From positions 1 to 64,000 of the forward strand of contig JAFTXG010000019.1 in assembly GCA_017461725.1 (NCBI GenBank): a stretch of DNA of 64,000 nucleotides, read 5' to 3'. The position numbers were made by a program, and so were the translations under genes. Source of the DNA: Lachnospiraceae bacterium (GTDB lineage Bacteria > Bacillota > Clostridia > Lachnospirales > Lachnospiraceae). Below, piece after piece: positions 26,863-34,732 of this stretch (positions are counted from its first letter, which is position 1; each line of letters begins with the position of its first letter). Under the pieces are notes generated by a model that was given only the letters and a program-made list of their open reading frames with translations, was not told where the DNA came from and did no database searches.

Positions 26863-28470
26863 ATGTCGAATGAATTTGCAGTAAAATTAAAACAGGGTGT
26901 TGGCAAACTGAAAACTATTCCCATGGGCTGGGTGGCAGCTGTGATGGTTGTTCTGGTAGTCGCGTTTCGCTGGGGAAAGAAAGTTTCCGGCCTTGAACTT
27001 TTGGGGTTGCCTGCAGACTATGACCAGATCGAGCCTATGGCCATCGGTATTGCCCTTTTTTCTGTGATAGCGCTTTGCAGGATCTTTGCCTATGTGCTGC
27101 GGAAAAAGGAATTCTGCCTTCATAAGATGTATCTGTTGTGCGGCCTGTATCTGGGCACCTTGTATATGGTGGTCCTGCCGCCGCTTACTGCCCCCGATGA
27201 GTGGGCGCATTACGCGACTGCCTACAAGATTTCCAACTACTTGGTCGGTGAGGAAGCGGTCGATGAGGACGGCTATATCATGGTGCAGCTGGAGGAGATG
27301 TCCGGAAATGCACAGGCCCGCCCCGATGCGGGAGAGTATCAGTATTACTGGGAGAATTATTTCGGCAAAGAGACTTACGACGAGATGATCCCCAGCAATC
27401 AGCGGGGGAATCAGACTTTCCTTGCGTCCTATGTGCCTCAGGCGCTGGGAATCACGCTGGCACGACTGTTCAACCTGAATTTTGCCAGCCGTATTCTCTT
27501 TGGCCGTATTTTTAATTTGATCTGGTCGGTGTTTGCGGTATCGCTGGCCATTAAGTTGATGCCCTTTGGCAAAAAAATGATGTTTGCGGTGGCTATGCTG
27601 CCTATGACCCTCCATGAGCTGGCATCCAATTCCTATGACGCGTGGATCATCGGTTTCAGCATGCTGTTCATTGCCTACTGCATGAAGCTGGCCTATGAAA
27701 AAGAGAAGGTGGATAACCGGGATGTGGCGATTCTGGCCTGCCTGATCGGCCTTTTGGCACCCTGTAAGATCGTGTATGCGCCGATTATTGGTCTGTGTCT
27801 GTTGATTCCGAGGGAAAAATTTGGTAATATAAAGAGATGGATGATCTCAGCAGGGATCGTGCTGGGCGCGCTGATCGTGATGATGCTCATCGTCAATGGC
27901 CAGACCCTGAGCTGGTACGCAGAGGCAGATGTGACAGATAATTACGTTTCCCACGCTGGGGAGCAGGGATATACCTTCACCTATTTTCTGGAGCATCCTG
28001 TGGAACTGCCGATGATTATGCTGAATACACTGAAGGTCAGCGGGATGCTTTATCTGAAGACCATGCTGGGCTGGCGTCTGGGACAACTGGATCTGAATCT
28101 GCAGATCTCCGATCTGTACTTTATGGTGCTGGTCATTCTGGTGATTGTATTCTTTATTCCCAGGGTGGATGAGCCGAGCGTGTTCCGCAAGGGCAATAAA
28201 GCCTGGATGATCGTGCTGATCGGTGCGGTGGCATTCCTCACCATGTTCTCCATGCTGGTGGCATGGACGGCGATCAGCTCCGATGTGATCACCGGAGTGC
28301 AGGGCCGCTACTTCCTGCCGGTGCTGCCGCTGGGTGCGCTGGTGCTGTTCCGGGATGGAAATCTGGTAGTGAAGCGCGATCATGAAAAGCTGCTCAGTGC
28401 GACCTTCGCAGTGTACCATATATTCCTGCTGGCGGAGCTGTTTGGACAGGTGCTGATGGTGCAGGGGTGA
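26863..28470 (+). CDS. DUF2142-type polytopic membrane protein, probable GT-C enzyme
   Basis: A 535-residue protein with about 11-12 membrane helices. Blocks typical of DUF2142 are seen: PPLTAPDEWAHY in the first extracellular loop (the acidic residues, here DE, are where GT-C enzymes hold their catalytic base), FGRIFNLIW, and VQGRYFLPVLPLG in the last loop. Such proteins use polyprenyl-phosphate sugars on the outer face. With the DPM1-like gene and DUF2304 it forms a plausible three-gene glycan-decoration module. It precedes the MNT/HEPN pair by 21 bases. Confidence 0.8.
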   Translation: MSNEFAVKLKQGVGKLKTIPMGWVAAVMVVLVVAFRWGKKVSGLELLGLPADYDQIEPMAIGIALFSVIALCRIFAYVLRKKEFCLHKMYLLCGLYLGTLYMVVLPPLTAPDEWAHYATAYKISNYLVGEEAVDEDGYIMVQLEEMSGNAQARPDAGEYQYYWENYFGKETYDEMIPSNQRGNQTFLASYVPQALGITLARLFNLNFASRILFGRIFNLIWSVFAVSLAIKLMPFGKKMMFAVAMLPMTLHELASNSYDAWIIGFSMLFIAYCMKLAYEKEKVDNRDVAILACLIGLLAPCKIVYAPIIGLCLLIPREKFGNIKRWMISAGIVLGALIVMMLIVNGQTLSWYAEADVTDNYVSHAGEQGYTFTYFLEHPVELPMIMLNTLKVSGMLYLKTMLGWRLGQLDLNLQISDLYFMVLVILVIVFFIPRVDEPSVFRKGNKAWMIVLIGAVAFLTMFSMLVAWTAISSDVITGVQGRYFLPVLPLGALVLFRDGNLVVKRDHEKLLSATFAVYHIFLLAELFGQVLMVQG

Positions 28471-28491
28471 TGGAAAGGAGGCGAAATTACC

Positions 28492-28782
28492 GTGAATACC
28501 GGGATTCGGGATGTTGTGCTTGAAGAAATTCGAGATCTGGCCAGAAAATGCCGGGTGAAGCAGGTGATTTTGTTTGGTTCCAGAGCCAGAGGTGATCATC
28601 GACAGACCAGTGATATCGATTTGGCCGTTACCGGAGGGAATATTGTACAGTTTACGTTGGATGTAGATGAGTTTACCTCCACATTGCTGAAATATGATGT
28701 AGTAAATCTGGACGGAGCGGTTGAAGAAGAACTGCTTGAGGCTATCCGACAGGAGGGCAAGGTGATTTATGAAGAAGGTTGA
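28492..28782 (+). CDS. MNT-type nucleotidyltransferase (TA pair, antitoxin-type)
   Basis: A 96-residue minimal nucleotidyltransferase with the motif GSRARGDHRQTSDIDLAV (GSxAxG...SDxDL), the two metal-binding Asp present, and a later acidic segment DVVNLD. The start is GTG at 28492 with AAAGGAGGCG upstream. In MNT/HEPN systems this protein AMPylates, and so silences, the HEPN RNase encoded next. The two genes overlap by 14 bases. Its presence in a glycan cluster is unexpected; it may stabilise the locus. Confidence 0.87.
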   Translation: MNTGIRDVVLEEIRDLARKCRVKQVILFGSRARGDHRQTSDIDLAVTGGNIVQFTLDVDEFTSTLLKYDVVNLDGAVEEELLEAIRQEGKVIYEEG

Positions 28783-29161
28783 CAATTTTTGTGCGGCATT
28801 AATTAATCTTAAGGACATATATGAATATGAGGCACCATATTCGAACGTTGTGCTGACGGGCCTGGTAGCCTTGTACGAGATCTGTTTTGAGCAATCCTGG
28901 AAGGCTATGAAAGAAATTCTGGAGTATAATGGTTTTGCAGAGGGGCAAACCGGTTCGCCCAGACAGATATTGAAAACAGCATATCACGCAGGGCTCATCA
29001 AAGATGAGGAGCTTTGGTTGAAAGCGCTTGTGGCGAGAAACAATGTGGCACATGCCTATAACAGGGCAGTAGCATTGGATATTGTAGAGCAGGCACGGGA
29101 GTTGTTTTGCCCGATGTTTGTGAAGCTCAAAGAGGAAATTGAGCTGAACTGGAGATCGTAA
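28769..29161 (+). CDS. HEPN-domain protein (TA pair, toxin-type)
   Basis: A 130-residue all-helical protein of the nucleotidyltransferase-substrate-binding (HI0074-like) HEPN family. The RNase motif R-x4-H is seen in ARNNVAHAYNR, near residues 91-96. Start overlaps the MNT gene (coupled translation). Known pairs act as toxin-antitoxin, the HEPN partner cleaving RNA until AMPylated. Whether this copy is active is not shown. Confidence 0.85.
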   Translation: MKKVDNFCAALINLKDIYEYEAPYSNVVLTGLVALYEICFEQSWKAMKEILEYNGFAEGQTGSPRQILKTAYHAGLIKDEELWLKALVARNNVAHAYNRAVALDIVEQARELFCPMFVKLKEEIELNWRS

Positions 29162-29284
29162 GGCATAGTAATGGATATGTGAGGCATGGTTGTCTGAAAT
29201 TCTCAGCATCCTAACGGTAAAGATAAAATGGGATAAAATCAAATAATATATAAGATAGACGAAGGTGTTCAGGAGGATAGTAAA

Positions 29285-29839
29285 ATGGGAAAGATCAAAG
29301 TGACCAGATGTGAGATCGAAGGACTCTGCGTGGTGGAGCCCACCGTGTTCGGTGACGACAGAGGATATTTTGTGGAGACCTACAATTACAATGATTTCAA
29401 GGCTGAGGGTCTGGATATGCTTTTCGTGCAGGATAATCAGTCCATGTCCGTGAAGGGAGTGCTGAGAGGTCTGCATTATCAGAAGCAGTTCCCTCAGGGC
29501 AAGCTGGTCCGCGTGGTCAGCGGAAAGGTGTTTGACGTGGCAGTGGATCTGCGCACCGGTTCCGAGACCTACGGAAAGTGGTTCGGCGTGGAGCTGTCCG
29601 GCGAAAATAAAAAGATGTTCTACATCCCCGAGGGCTTTGCCCATGGTTTTGTGGTACTGTCCGATGAGGCAGTGTTTGCATACAAGTGTACCGATTTTTA
29701 TCATCCCGGCGACGAGGGCGGTATTATCTGGAATGACCCCGAGATCGGCGTGGAGTGGCCTATCCCAGAGGATATGAAGCTGATCATGTCCGACAAGGAT
29801 GTAAAATGGGGCGGACTGAAGGACGCATTTAAGTTTTAA
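29285..29839 (+). CDS. rfbC: dTDP-4-dehydrorhamnose 3,5-epimerase
   Basis: A 184-residue cupin of the RmlC family: VFGDDRGYFVETYN, GVLRGLHYQ (catalytic His), KLVRVVSGKVFDVAVDLR, and IPEGFAHGF. It epimerises C3 and C5 of dTDP-4-keto-6-deoxyglucose in dTDP-L-rhamnose synthesis. Length is normal. rmlA, rmlB and rmlD are not in this window and must be elsewhere. AGGAGGAT precedes the ATG. It supports rhamnose in the first glycan. Confidence 0.95.
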   Translation: MGKIKVTRCEIEGLCVVEPTVFGDDRGYFVETYNYNDFKAEGLDMLFVQDNQSMSVKGVLRGLHYQKQFPQGKLVRVVSGKVFDVAVDLRTGSETYGKWFGVELSGENKKMFYIPEGFAHGFVVLSDEAVFAYKCTDFYHPGDEGGIIWNDPEIGVEWPIPEDMKLIMSDKDVKWGGLKDAFKF

Positions 29840-29854
29840 TTAAAGTAAGCCATG

Positions 29855-29908
29855 CAGACGCGTGTGCGTCATGCTTGCATGTAAGCAAACGCGGATATAT
29901 GGCGTCTG
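29855..29908. repeat. nested palindrome in the rfbC-wzm spacer
   Basis: CAGACGC (29855-29861) pairs with GCGTCTG (29902-29908). Inside, GCGT and TGCTT pair with AAGCA and ACGC around a GCATGT loop. No U-run. The spacer 29840-30023 has no gene. Confidence 0.6.
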
Positions 29909-30023
29909 ACCCAAATGAGCAAGTAGGGCGATAGCCTGGATTGCGAATTGGGGCAGTTGATTGCGAGAACTGCGGCAGCAGTGGAGCAATCAGCTTTAAG
30001 GTATTGTCGACGGAGGATATTGT

Positions 30024-30821
30024 ATGCCGGATCAGAAGGATTTCAAGTTCAAATGCAGACTGATTTTCGAGCTTGCCAAGGCAGATTTTAAGAAGCGCCT
30101 GGCAGGGTCTTATTTCGGCATGCTCTGGATGTTTGTCCAGCCTATTGTCACTGTCGTGATTTACTATATGGTGTTTACAGTCATCGGCGGCCGCGGTCAG
30201 CAGCCGTTCATGGACGGCGTTCCCTATCTGCTGTGGATGATCTGCGGTCTGGTGCCCTGGTTTTATTTCAGCGAAGCCCTAAGCGGAGGCACGTCCTGTC
30301 TTCTGGAGTACAATTATCTGGTCAAGAAAGTGGTGTTCCAGATCGATATTCTGCCCACGGTGAAGGTGGGCTCGGCTCTGGTGGTCCACGGTATTTTTGC
30401 GGCGATTCTGCTGGCGGTCAGCCTGTTCTGCGGCAATCTTCCTCAGTTGTCATGGATCCAGATAGTTTATTACACCGGTTGCACAGCAGTGCTGGCGCTG
30501 GGTATCGTCAAGTTTACCTCCGCGGCGGTGGTGTTTTTCCGGGATATGAGCCAGCTGGTGGCCATCGCGATCCAGTTCGGCGTGTGGCTCACGCCGGTCA
30601 TGTACAGCAATGACCAGATTCCTTGGGGATGGGTGGCCTTTATTCTGCGCCTGAATCCCATGTACTATGTGGCTGAGGGCTACCGGGATTCCATCATCCG
30701 CGGTGTGTGGTTCTGGGAGAAGTCGGAGACGATTTATTTCTGGGCGGTGACTCTGCTGCTCTATTGGTTTGGAAATCATATGTTTAAGAAATTGCGCCCG
30801 CACTTTGCGGATGTATTGTAG
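30024..30821 (+). CDS. wzm: ABC-2 polysaccharide exporter permease
   Basis: A 265-residue integral membrane protein with six hydrophobic helices and the ABC-2 family marks: KRLAGSYFGMLWMFVQPI near the start and LTPVMYSNDQIP and LNPMYYVAEGYRD near the end. Size and partner gene identify it as the membrane subunit of a Wzm/Wzt-type exporter for undecaprenyl-linked polysaccharide. CGGAGGAT precedes the ATG. Its 3' end carries the first copy of the tandem repeat that leads into wzt. Confidence 0.92.
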   Translation: MPDQKDFKFKCRLIFELAKADFKKRLAGSYFGMLWMFVQPIVTVVIYYMVFTVIGGRGQQPFMDGVPYLLWMICGLVPWFYFSEALSGGTSCLLEYNYLVKKVVFQIDILPTVKVGSALVVHGIFAAILLAVSLFCGNLPQLSWIQIVYYTGCTAVLALGIVKFTSAAVVFFRDMSQLVAIAIQFGVWLTPVMYSNDQIPWGWVAFILRLNPMYYVAEGYRDSIIRGVWFWEKSETIYFWAVTLLLYWFGNHMFKKLRPHFADVL

Positions 30822-30903
30822 GAGAGCGGCTGATGAAAGTCAGGATGTATTGCAGGAGGGCGCCAATGAAGGACAGAATGGATTGGAGGAGGGACAGTCG
30901 ATG
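30811..30903 (+). repeat. three tandem repeats spanning the wzm-wzt junction, each with an RBS and ATG
   Basis: Units begin at 30811, 30845 and 30878 (33-34 bases each). Each starts with ATGTATTG or ATGGATTG, has GGAG(AG/GG) about ten bases later, and ends in an ATGAA start. The first copy includes the last codons and stop of wzm; the third provides the true wzt start at 30901. Confidence 0.8.
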
Positions 30904-30904
30904 A
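30833..30904 (+). CDS. possible 23-residue leader peptide coupled to wzt
   Basis: ATG at 30833, preceded by AGGAG, opens a short Arg-rich reading frame (MKVRMYCRRAPMKDRMD.. and so on) that ends TGA at 30902-30904, overlapping the wzt start as ATGA. It runs through the tandem repeat region, so it may be an accident of duplication. If translated it would couple wzt translation to ribosomes leaving the leader. Confidence 0.3.
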   Translation: MKVRMYCRRAPMKDRMDWRRDSR

Positions 30905-32334
30905 ATGCCATCGAAGTGCGTGATGTGACAAAAGTATATCGGCTGTACAATAAGCCTGTGGATCGGTTGCTGGAGGCACTTGGCCCCAAGAGCAAATCCC
31001 GCCATCGGGATTTCTATGCCCTGAAAGGTGTCTCCTTCAATGTGGAGAAGGGAACCACAGTGGGTGTCATCGGAACCAACGGCTCCGGTAAGTCCACGAT
31101 TTTGAAGATCATCACCGGCGTGCTCACGCCCACCACCGGAAGCGTGGAGGTGAAGGGCACGGTCTCTGCCCTGCTTGAGTTGGGTGCCGGTTTCAATATG
31201 GAATACACCGGAATAGAAAATATTTACATGAATGGCACGATGATGGGTTATTCAAGGCAGGAGATGGAGGAAAAGATTCCTGAAATTCTCAGCTTTGCCG
31301 ACATCGGAGATTTCGTGAATCAGCCGGTAAAAAGCTATTCCAGCGGTATGTTCGTCCGTCTGGCCTTTGCGCTGGCCATCAATGTGGAGCCGGATATCCT
31401 GATCGTGGATGAGGCATTGTCTGTGGGAGATGTATTTTTCCAGGCAAAGTGCTACCACAAGATGGAGGAGATTCGAAAAAAAGGCACCACCATCGTGATG
31501 GTTACCCACGACATGAGCTCCATCATCAAGTACTGTGATAAGGTCGTGCTCTTAAACCGCGGCGATTTCGTGGCGGAGGGCGCACCTGGCAAGATGGTGG
31601 ATTTATATAAGAAGATTCTGGTCGGCCTGGATCCCATGCAGGGCGAGCAGGCCGGAGATTTGATAGAGAAGAAGCTGGCGAAAGCCGGTGGACAGGCCGG
31701 CAAGAGCGGCGCAGCCCGAGCGGATGCAAGCGGTGTGGGAGGAAAAGGGACCGACGGATCTGCAGATGCTGCAGGCCAGGGGACGGACAGAGCAAGTCAC
31801 GGAAGCGGCGGTGAAAGTGCCGAATCAATGATTTCGGCCCGCTGGCTCGACAGCCTTGTTGTCAATCCGAACTCCCTTAATTACGGTGATGGCAGCGCAG
31901 AGATCATCGATGTGGGCGTGTTTGATGATCAGGGACGTCTGACGAACCAGATTTTCAAGGGCAGTGAGATGACCATCCGCATGAAGGTGCGGTTTGCCAA
32001 GGCGGCATCCATGCCGATTTTCGCATTTACCTTTAAAGATAAAAAGGGTTTTGAGCTGACCGGCACCAACACCATGTACGAGGACGTGCAGATGGAGCCC
32101 GCGGCTGAGGGGGATGTGTATTCCATCAGTTTTAAGCAGCGGATGAATCTGCAGGGCGGCGACTATCTGCTGTCCATGGGCTGCACCAGCTTTGAGAATG
32201 GTGAGTTCGTGGTGTACAACCGTCTGTATGATGTGGTAAATATCACCGTGATCTCATCCAAGAACACGGTGGGTGTGTATGATATGGAGTCTGAGGTAGT
32301 GGTGAAGAAAGAAGTGTTTGTATCTGAGAAGTAG
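30901..32334 (+). CDS. wzt: ABC polysaccharide exporter ATPase with glycan-binding C-terminal domain
   Basis: A 477-residue ATPase. Walker A GTNGSGKST (about residue 60), signature YSSGMFVRLAFA, Walker B ILIVDEALSVGD. A low-complexity Gly/Ala/Ser linker (about residues 246-308) joins a C-terminal beta-sandwich (about 310-465; FKDKKGFELTGTNT is a typical block) like the Wzt-C domain that recognises the non-reducing end of its glycan. Such a domain is found when export depends on a terminal cap. The long Gly/Ala linker is unusual. ATG 30901 follows GGAGGAGGG. Confidence 0.93.
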   Translation: MNAIEVRDVTKVYRLYNKPVDRLLEALGPKSKSRHRDFYALKGVSFNVEKGTTVGVIGTNGSGKSTILKIITGVLTPTTGSVEVKGTVSALLELGAGFNMEYTGIENIYMNGTMMGYSRQEMEEKIPEILSFADIGDFVNQPVKSYSSGMFVRLAFALAINVEPDILIVDEALSVGDVFFQAKCYHKMEEIRKKGTTIVMVTHDMSSIIKYCDKVVLLNRGDFVAEGAPGKMVDLYKKILVGLDPMQGEQAGDLIEKKLAKAGGQAGKSGAARADASGVGGKGTDGSADAAGQGTDRASHGSGGESAESMISARWLDSLVVNPNSLNYGDGSAEIIDVGVFDDQGRLTNQIFKGSEMTIRMKVRFAKAASMPIFAFTFKDKKGFELTGTNTMYEDVQMEPAAEGDVYSISFKQRMNLQGGDYLLSMGCTSFENGEFVVYNRLYDVVNITVISSKNTVGVYDMESEVVVKKEVFVSEK

Positions 32335-32438
32335 ATACGGCGCATGAAAATCGGTTGATGTTTGGAAATATTATGTTCCGAGGCTGATGAAGGCGACTTG
32401 AAGGAATCGGAGCAGCGATAATCTATCGGAGAAATTAG

Positions 32439-33332
32439 ATGAACGATATTCTTGATTTGACCTATTACCCGGGGCAGGATTTTTACTGTGACGGAGAAAT
32501 CGAAGACAGATTGCTGGAACTGGTACAGTCCGGCCGGGATGTGGAGGAGATCCTGCGGGAAAATAACGAGTGGCCCATTCTCTACCATCTCTCCGACATG
32601 CGGGAGAATGTGCTGGACTGGTACGATTTTGATCCGGAAGGGACACTGCTGGAAATCGGTGCCGGCTGCGGCGCGGTGACCGGTCTGTTTTGCCGAAAGA
32701 CCAGGCAGGTGACGGCAGTGGATCTGTCCAAAAAGCGCTCGACCATTAATGCTACCCGCAACGGCGGCAGAGGAAACCTGAAGATCATGGTGGGCAACTT
32801 CGAGGATATCGTCATCCGGGAGAAGTTTGATTATGTGACGCTGATCGGTGTGCTGGAGTACTCGGCCAGCTACATCAGTAAAGGAAAGAATCCTAACTTG
32901 GAGATGCTTAAACGTGCCCGCGGATTTCTAAAGCCCGGCGGAAAGCTCCTGATCGCTATTGAGAATAAGCTGGGGATGAAATATTTTGCCGGGGCCGGTG
33001 AGGATCACACCGGAAGGCCTTTTGACGGTATCGAGGGCTACCGCGGTGTGAATAATGTATACACCTTCTCCAGACCGGAGATCGAGAAGCTGCTCCGGGA
33101 GGCAGGCTTCGCCGATAATCAGTTCTATTATCCCATGCCCGACTATAAGCTGCCCAGCGTGATTTATTCGGATGCATATCTGCCCGCACCGGGAGCCTTT
33201 GCCCGGGAGGTGGAGTGTTACGACCGCCCCAGATACGCATTTTTTGATGAGAACGCAGCATATGATCAGGTGATTCGAGACGGGCAGTTTCCTTATTTTG
33301 CAAATTCATTTTTGATTATTGCGGGGGAGTGA
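32439..33332 (+). CDS. class I SAM-dependent methyltransferase (possible chain-cap enzyme)
   Basis: A 297-residue Rossmann methyltransferase: motif I LLEIGAGCGAVTG (about residues 70-82), the acidic end of strand 2 AVDLSKKRS, and LIGVLEYS (motif IV-like). GGAG is placed 8 bases before ATG 32439. It follows wzt and ends directly before a kinase-like gene, the two parts of a WbdD-type capping enzyme, which methylates a phosphate put on the terminal sugar. Other acceptors (a sugar hydroxyl) are equally possible from sequence. Confidence 0.82.
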   Translation: MNDILDLTYYPGQDFYCDGEIEDRLLELVQSGRDVEEILRENNEWPILYHLSDMRENVLDWYDFDPEGTLLEIGAGCGAVTGLFCRKTRQVTAVDLSKKRSTINATRNGGRGNLKIMVGNFEDIVIREKFDYVTLIGVLEYSASYISKGKNPNLEMLKRARGFLKPGGKLLIAIENKLGMKYFAGAGEDHTGRPFDGIEGYRGVNNVYTFSRPEIEKLLREAGFADNQFYYPMPDYKLPSVIYSDAYLPAPGAFAREVECYDRPRYAFFDENAAYDQVIRDGQFPYFANSFLIIAGE

Positions 33333-33333
33333 G

Positions 33334-34251
33334 ATGGCACAGGTAATCTACACAAAATACAATAAACTGCGCCGGAAAGAATTCCGGGTTCAGACCTCCA
33401 TCTACGAAGAGAATGGCAGACGATTCGTGGTTAAGCGTGCGGTTTGTCCGGAATCGGAGCCGCATGTAGACCGGATGCTCGACCGAAAGCTCCGCTTGAA
33501 AGCAATCTACAGGGATATGGATTTTGTGGACGCGGAAAAAACAGAGGATGGAGTGCGGTTTGAGTATCTTGCGGGGGAAAGTGTTGATGGTGTTTTGGCT
33601 TGCAATCCGGGCGAAGAGAGGGATCTGAAGCAGACCTTTGGCGCGATCCTCCATCGCGTTCTGCCGGATGAAGAGGTGTGTGAGCCGTTTAAAATGACTC
33701 CGGAATTCAAAACCGTATTTGGCGATGTGAAGGGGCTGGAAGGCCGTGCGGCCGCGCCGCTGGCAAATATCGACTGTATTCTTGAAAATATTATTATGAA
33801 TGGGGAGTATCTGACCTGTCTTGATTATGAATGGGTATTTGATTTCCCGGTTCCTATTGACTTTATGCGGTATCGAGTGGTACATTATTTTTATAAAGCA
33901 CATCCTGAGGTGGAACGGATCGTCAGCGAAAGAGAGATGCTGGATTCGTTCAGTCTCAGTGAGTTTGAATGTGCGCTGTTTGAGGCGATGGAAAGTGCGT
34001 TCCAGCATTATGTGTTCGGCGGTGAGCAGGATTGCCGCTACACAGAGAATTATCGTCAGCCGGTGACCACCTATGATCAGATGATCGCAGAAAAGCAGCG
34101 AAATCTCCACGAGATCGATGAACTGCGGAAGGTGGTCGGTCACTATGAGGGCGTGGAGCGCAAGCTTCGTAAGATCGGTCTGTGGCAGGCGCTGCAGGGA
34201 GCTCAGAAGGTGGGCCGCAAGGTGAAGGGTGTAATTGCAGGTGAGAGATAA
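33334..34251 (+). CDS. kinase-fold protein with C-terminal coiled coil and amphipathic helix
   Basis: A 305-residue protein of no named family. The middle shows the features of the APH/sugar-kinase fold: Lys34 in RFVVKRA (ATP-binding lysine), NIDCILENII (catalytic D147-x4-N152) and CLDYEW (D164, in the place of DFG). Residues 245-275 are coiled-coil-like (DQMIAEKQRNLHEIDEL) and 276-303 form a basic amphipathic helix. Kinase, coiled coil and membrane-binding tail is the order in WbdD after its methyltransferase, encoded here by the preceding gene. ATG 33334 sits 5 bases after GGGGGAG. Confidence 0.6.
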   Translation: MAQVIYTKYNKLRRKEFRVQTSIYEENGRRFVVKRAVCPESEPHVDRMLDRKLRLKAIYRDMDFVDAEKTEDGVRFEYLAGESVDGVLACNPGEERDLKQTFGAILHRVLPDEEVCEPFKMTPEFKTVFGDVKGLEGRAAAPLANIDCILENIIMNGEYLTCLDYEWVFDFPVPIDFMRYRVVHYFYKAHPEVERIVSEREMLDSFSLSEFECALFEAMESAFQHYVFGGEQDCRYTENYRQPVTTYDQMIAEKQRNLHEIDELRKVVGHYEGVERKLRKIGLWQALQGAQKVGRKVKGVIAGER

Positions 34252-34304
34252 ATTGTTATCTGAGTGTCACAGCCGATGAACAAGGGTATAAAAAGGAAAT
34301 AGCA

Positions 34305-34674
34305 ATGGAGCTAAGCTATCAAAATTTAGTGATCAGAAATGCGACGGCCGAAGACAGTGTGCAGTTAGCGAACTGGTGGAATGATGGAAAGGTCATGGCC
34401 CATGCAGGATTTCCGAATGGATTGGGGACAACGCCTGAAAAGATAACTGACAGTATCAGGAAGGATTCGGATGAGGCGGGACGACGCCTGATTATTGAGG
34501 AGAGCGGTGTGCCCATAGGAGAGATGTCATATCGAACGGTTTGCAGTAAGACAGCTGAAATCGGGATAAAAATATGTGAGTTTTCCAAGCAGGAAAAAGG
34601 TTATGGCAAAATACTTTTAAGCATGCGTGGATTACGAATTGTTTAAGGGGCAGTTAAACAGTTTTATCATTTAA
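34305..34674 (+). pseudogene. GNAT acetyltransferase with internal deletion
   Basis: The first 107 codons encode a RimJ/RimL-type GNAT start (LVIRNATAEDSVQLANWWND, then EKGYGKILLSM, the acetyl-CoA loop). The frame then breaks off at TAA (34644-34646) after six unrelated residues. In the +1 frame from 34627 the sequence VDYELFKGQLNSFII runs to a stop at 34674, which reads like the C-terminal tail of the same family. About 45-50 codons between them are missing, so the gene is very likely inactive. Confidence 0.6.
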
Positions 34675-34732
34675 AACGATTTGGTATAGTAAAAATACAG
34701 ATAAGCACAGGTTAATAAAGGAGGGCTTTCCC

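Noticed and set aside
29162-29284. Promoter before rfbC
   Set aside because: Several AT-rich hexamers are present, but none gives both boxes at 16-18 bases spacing.
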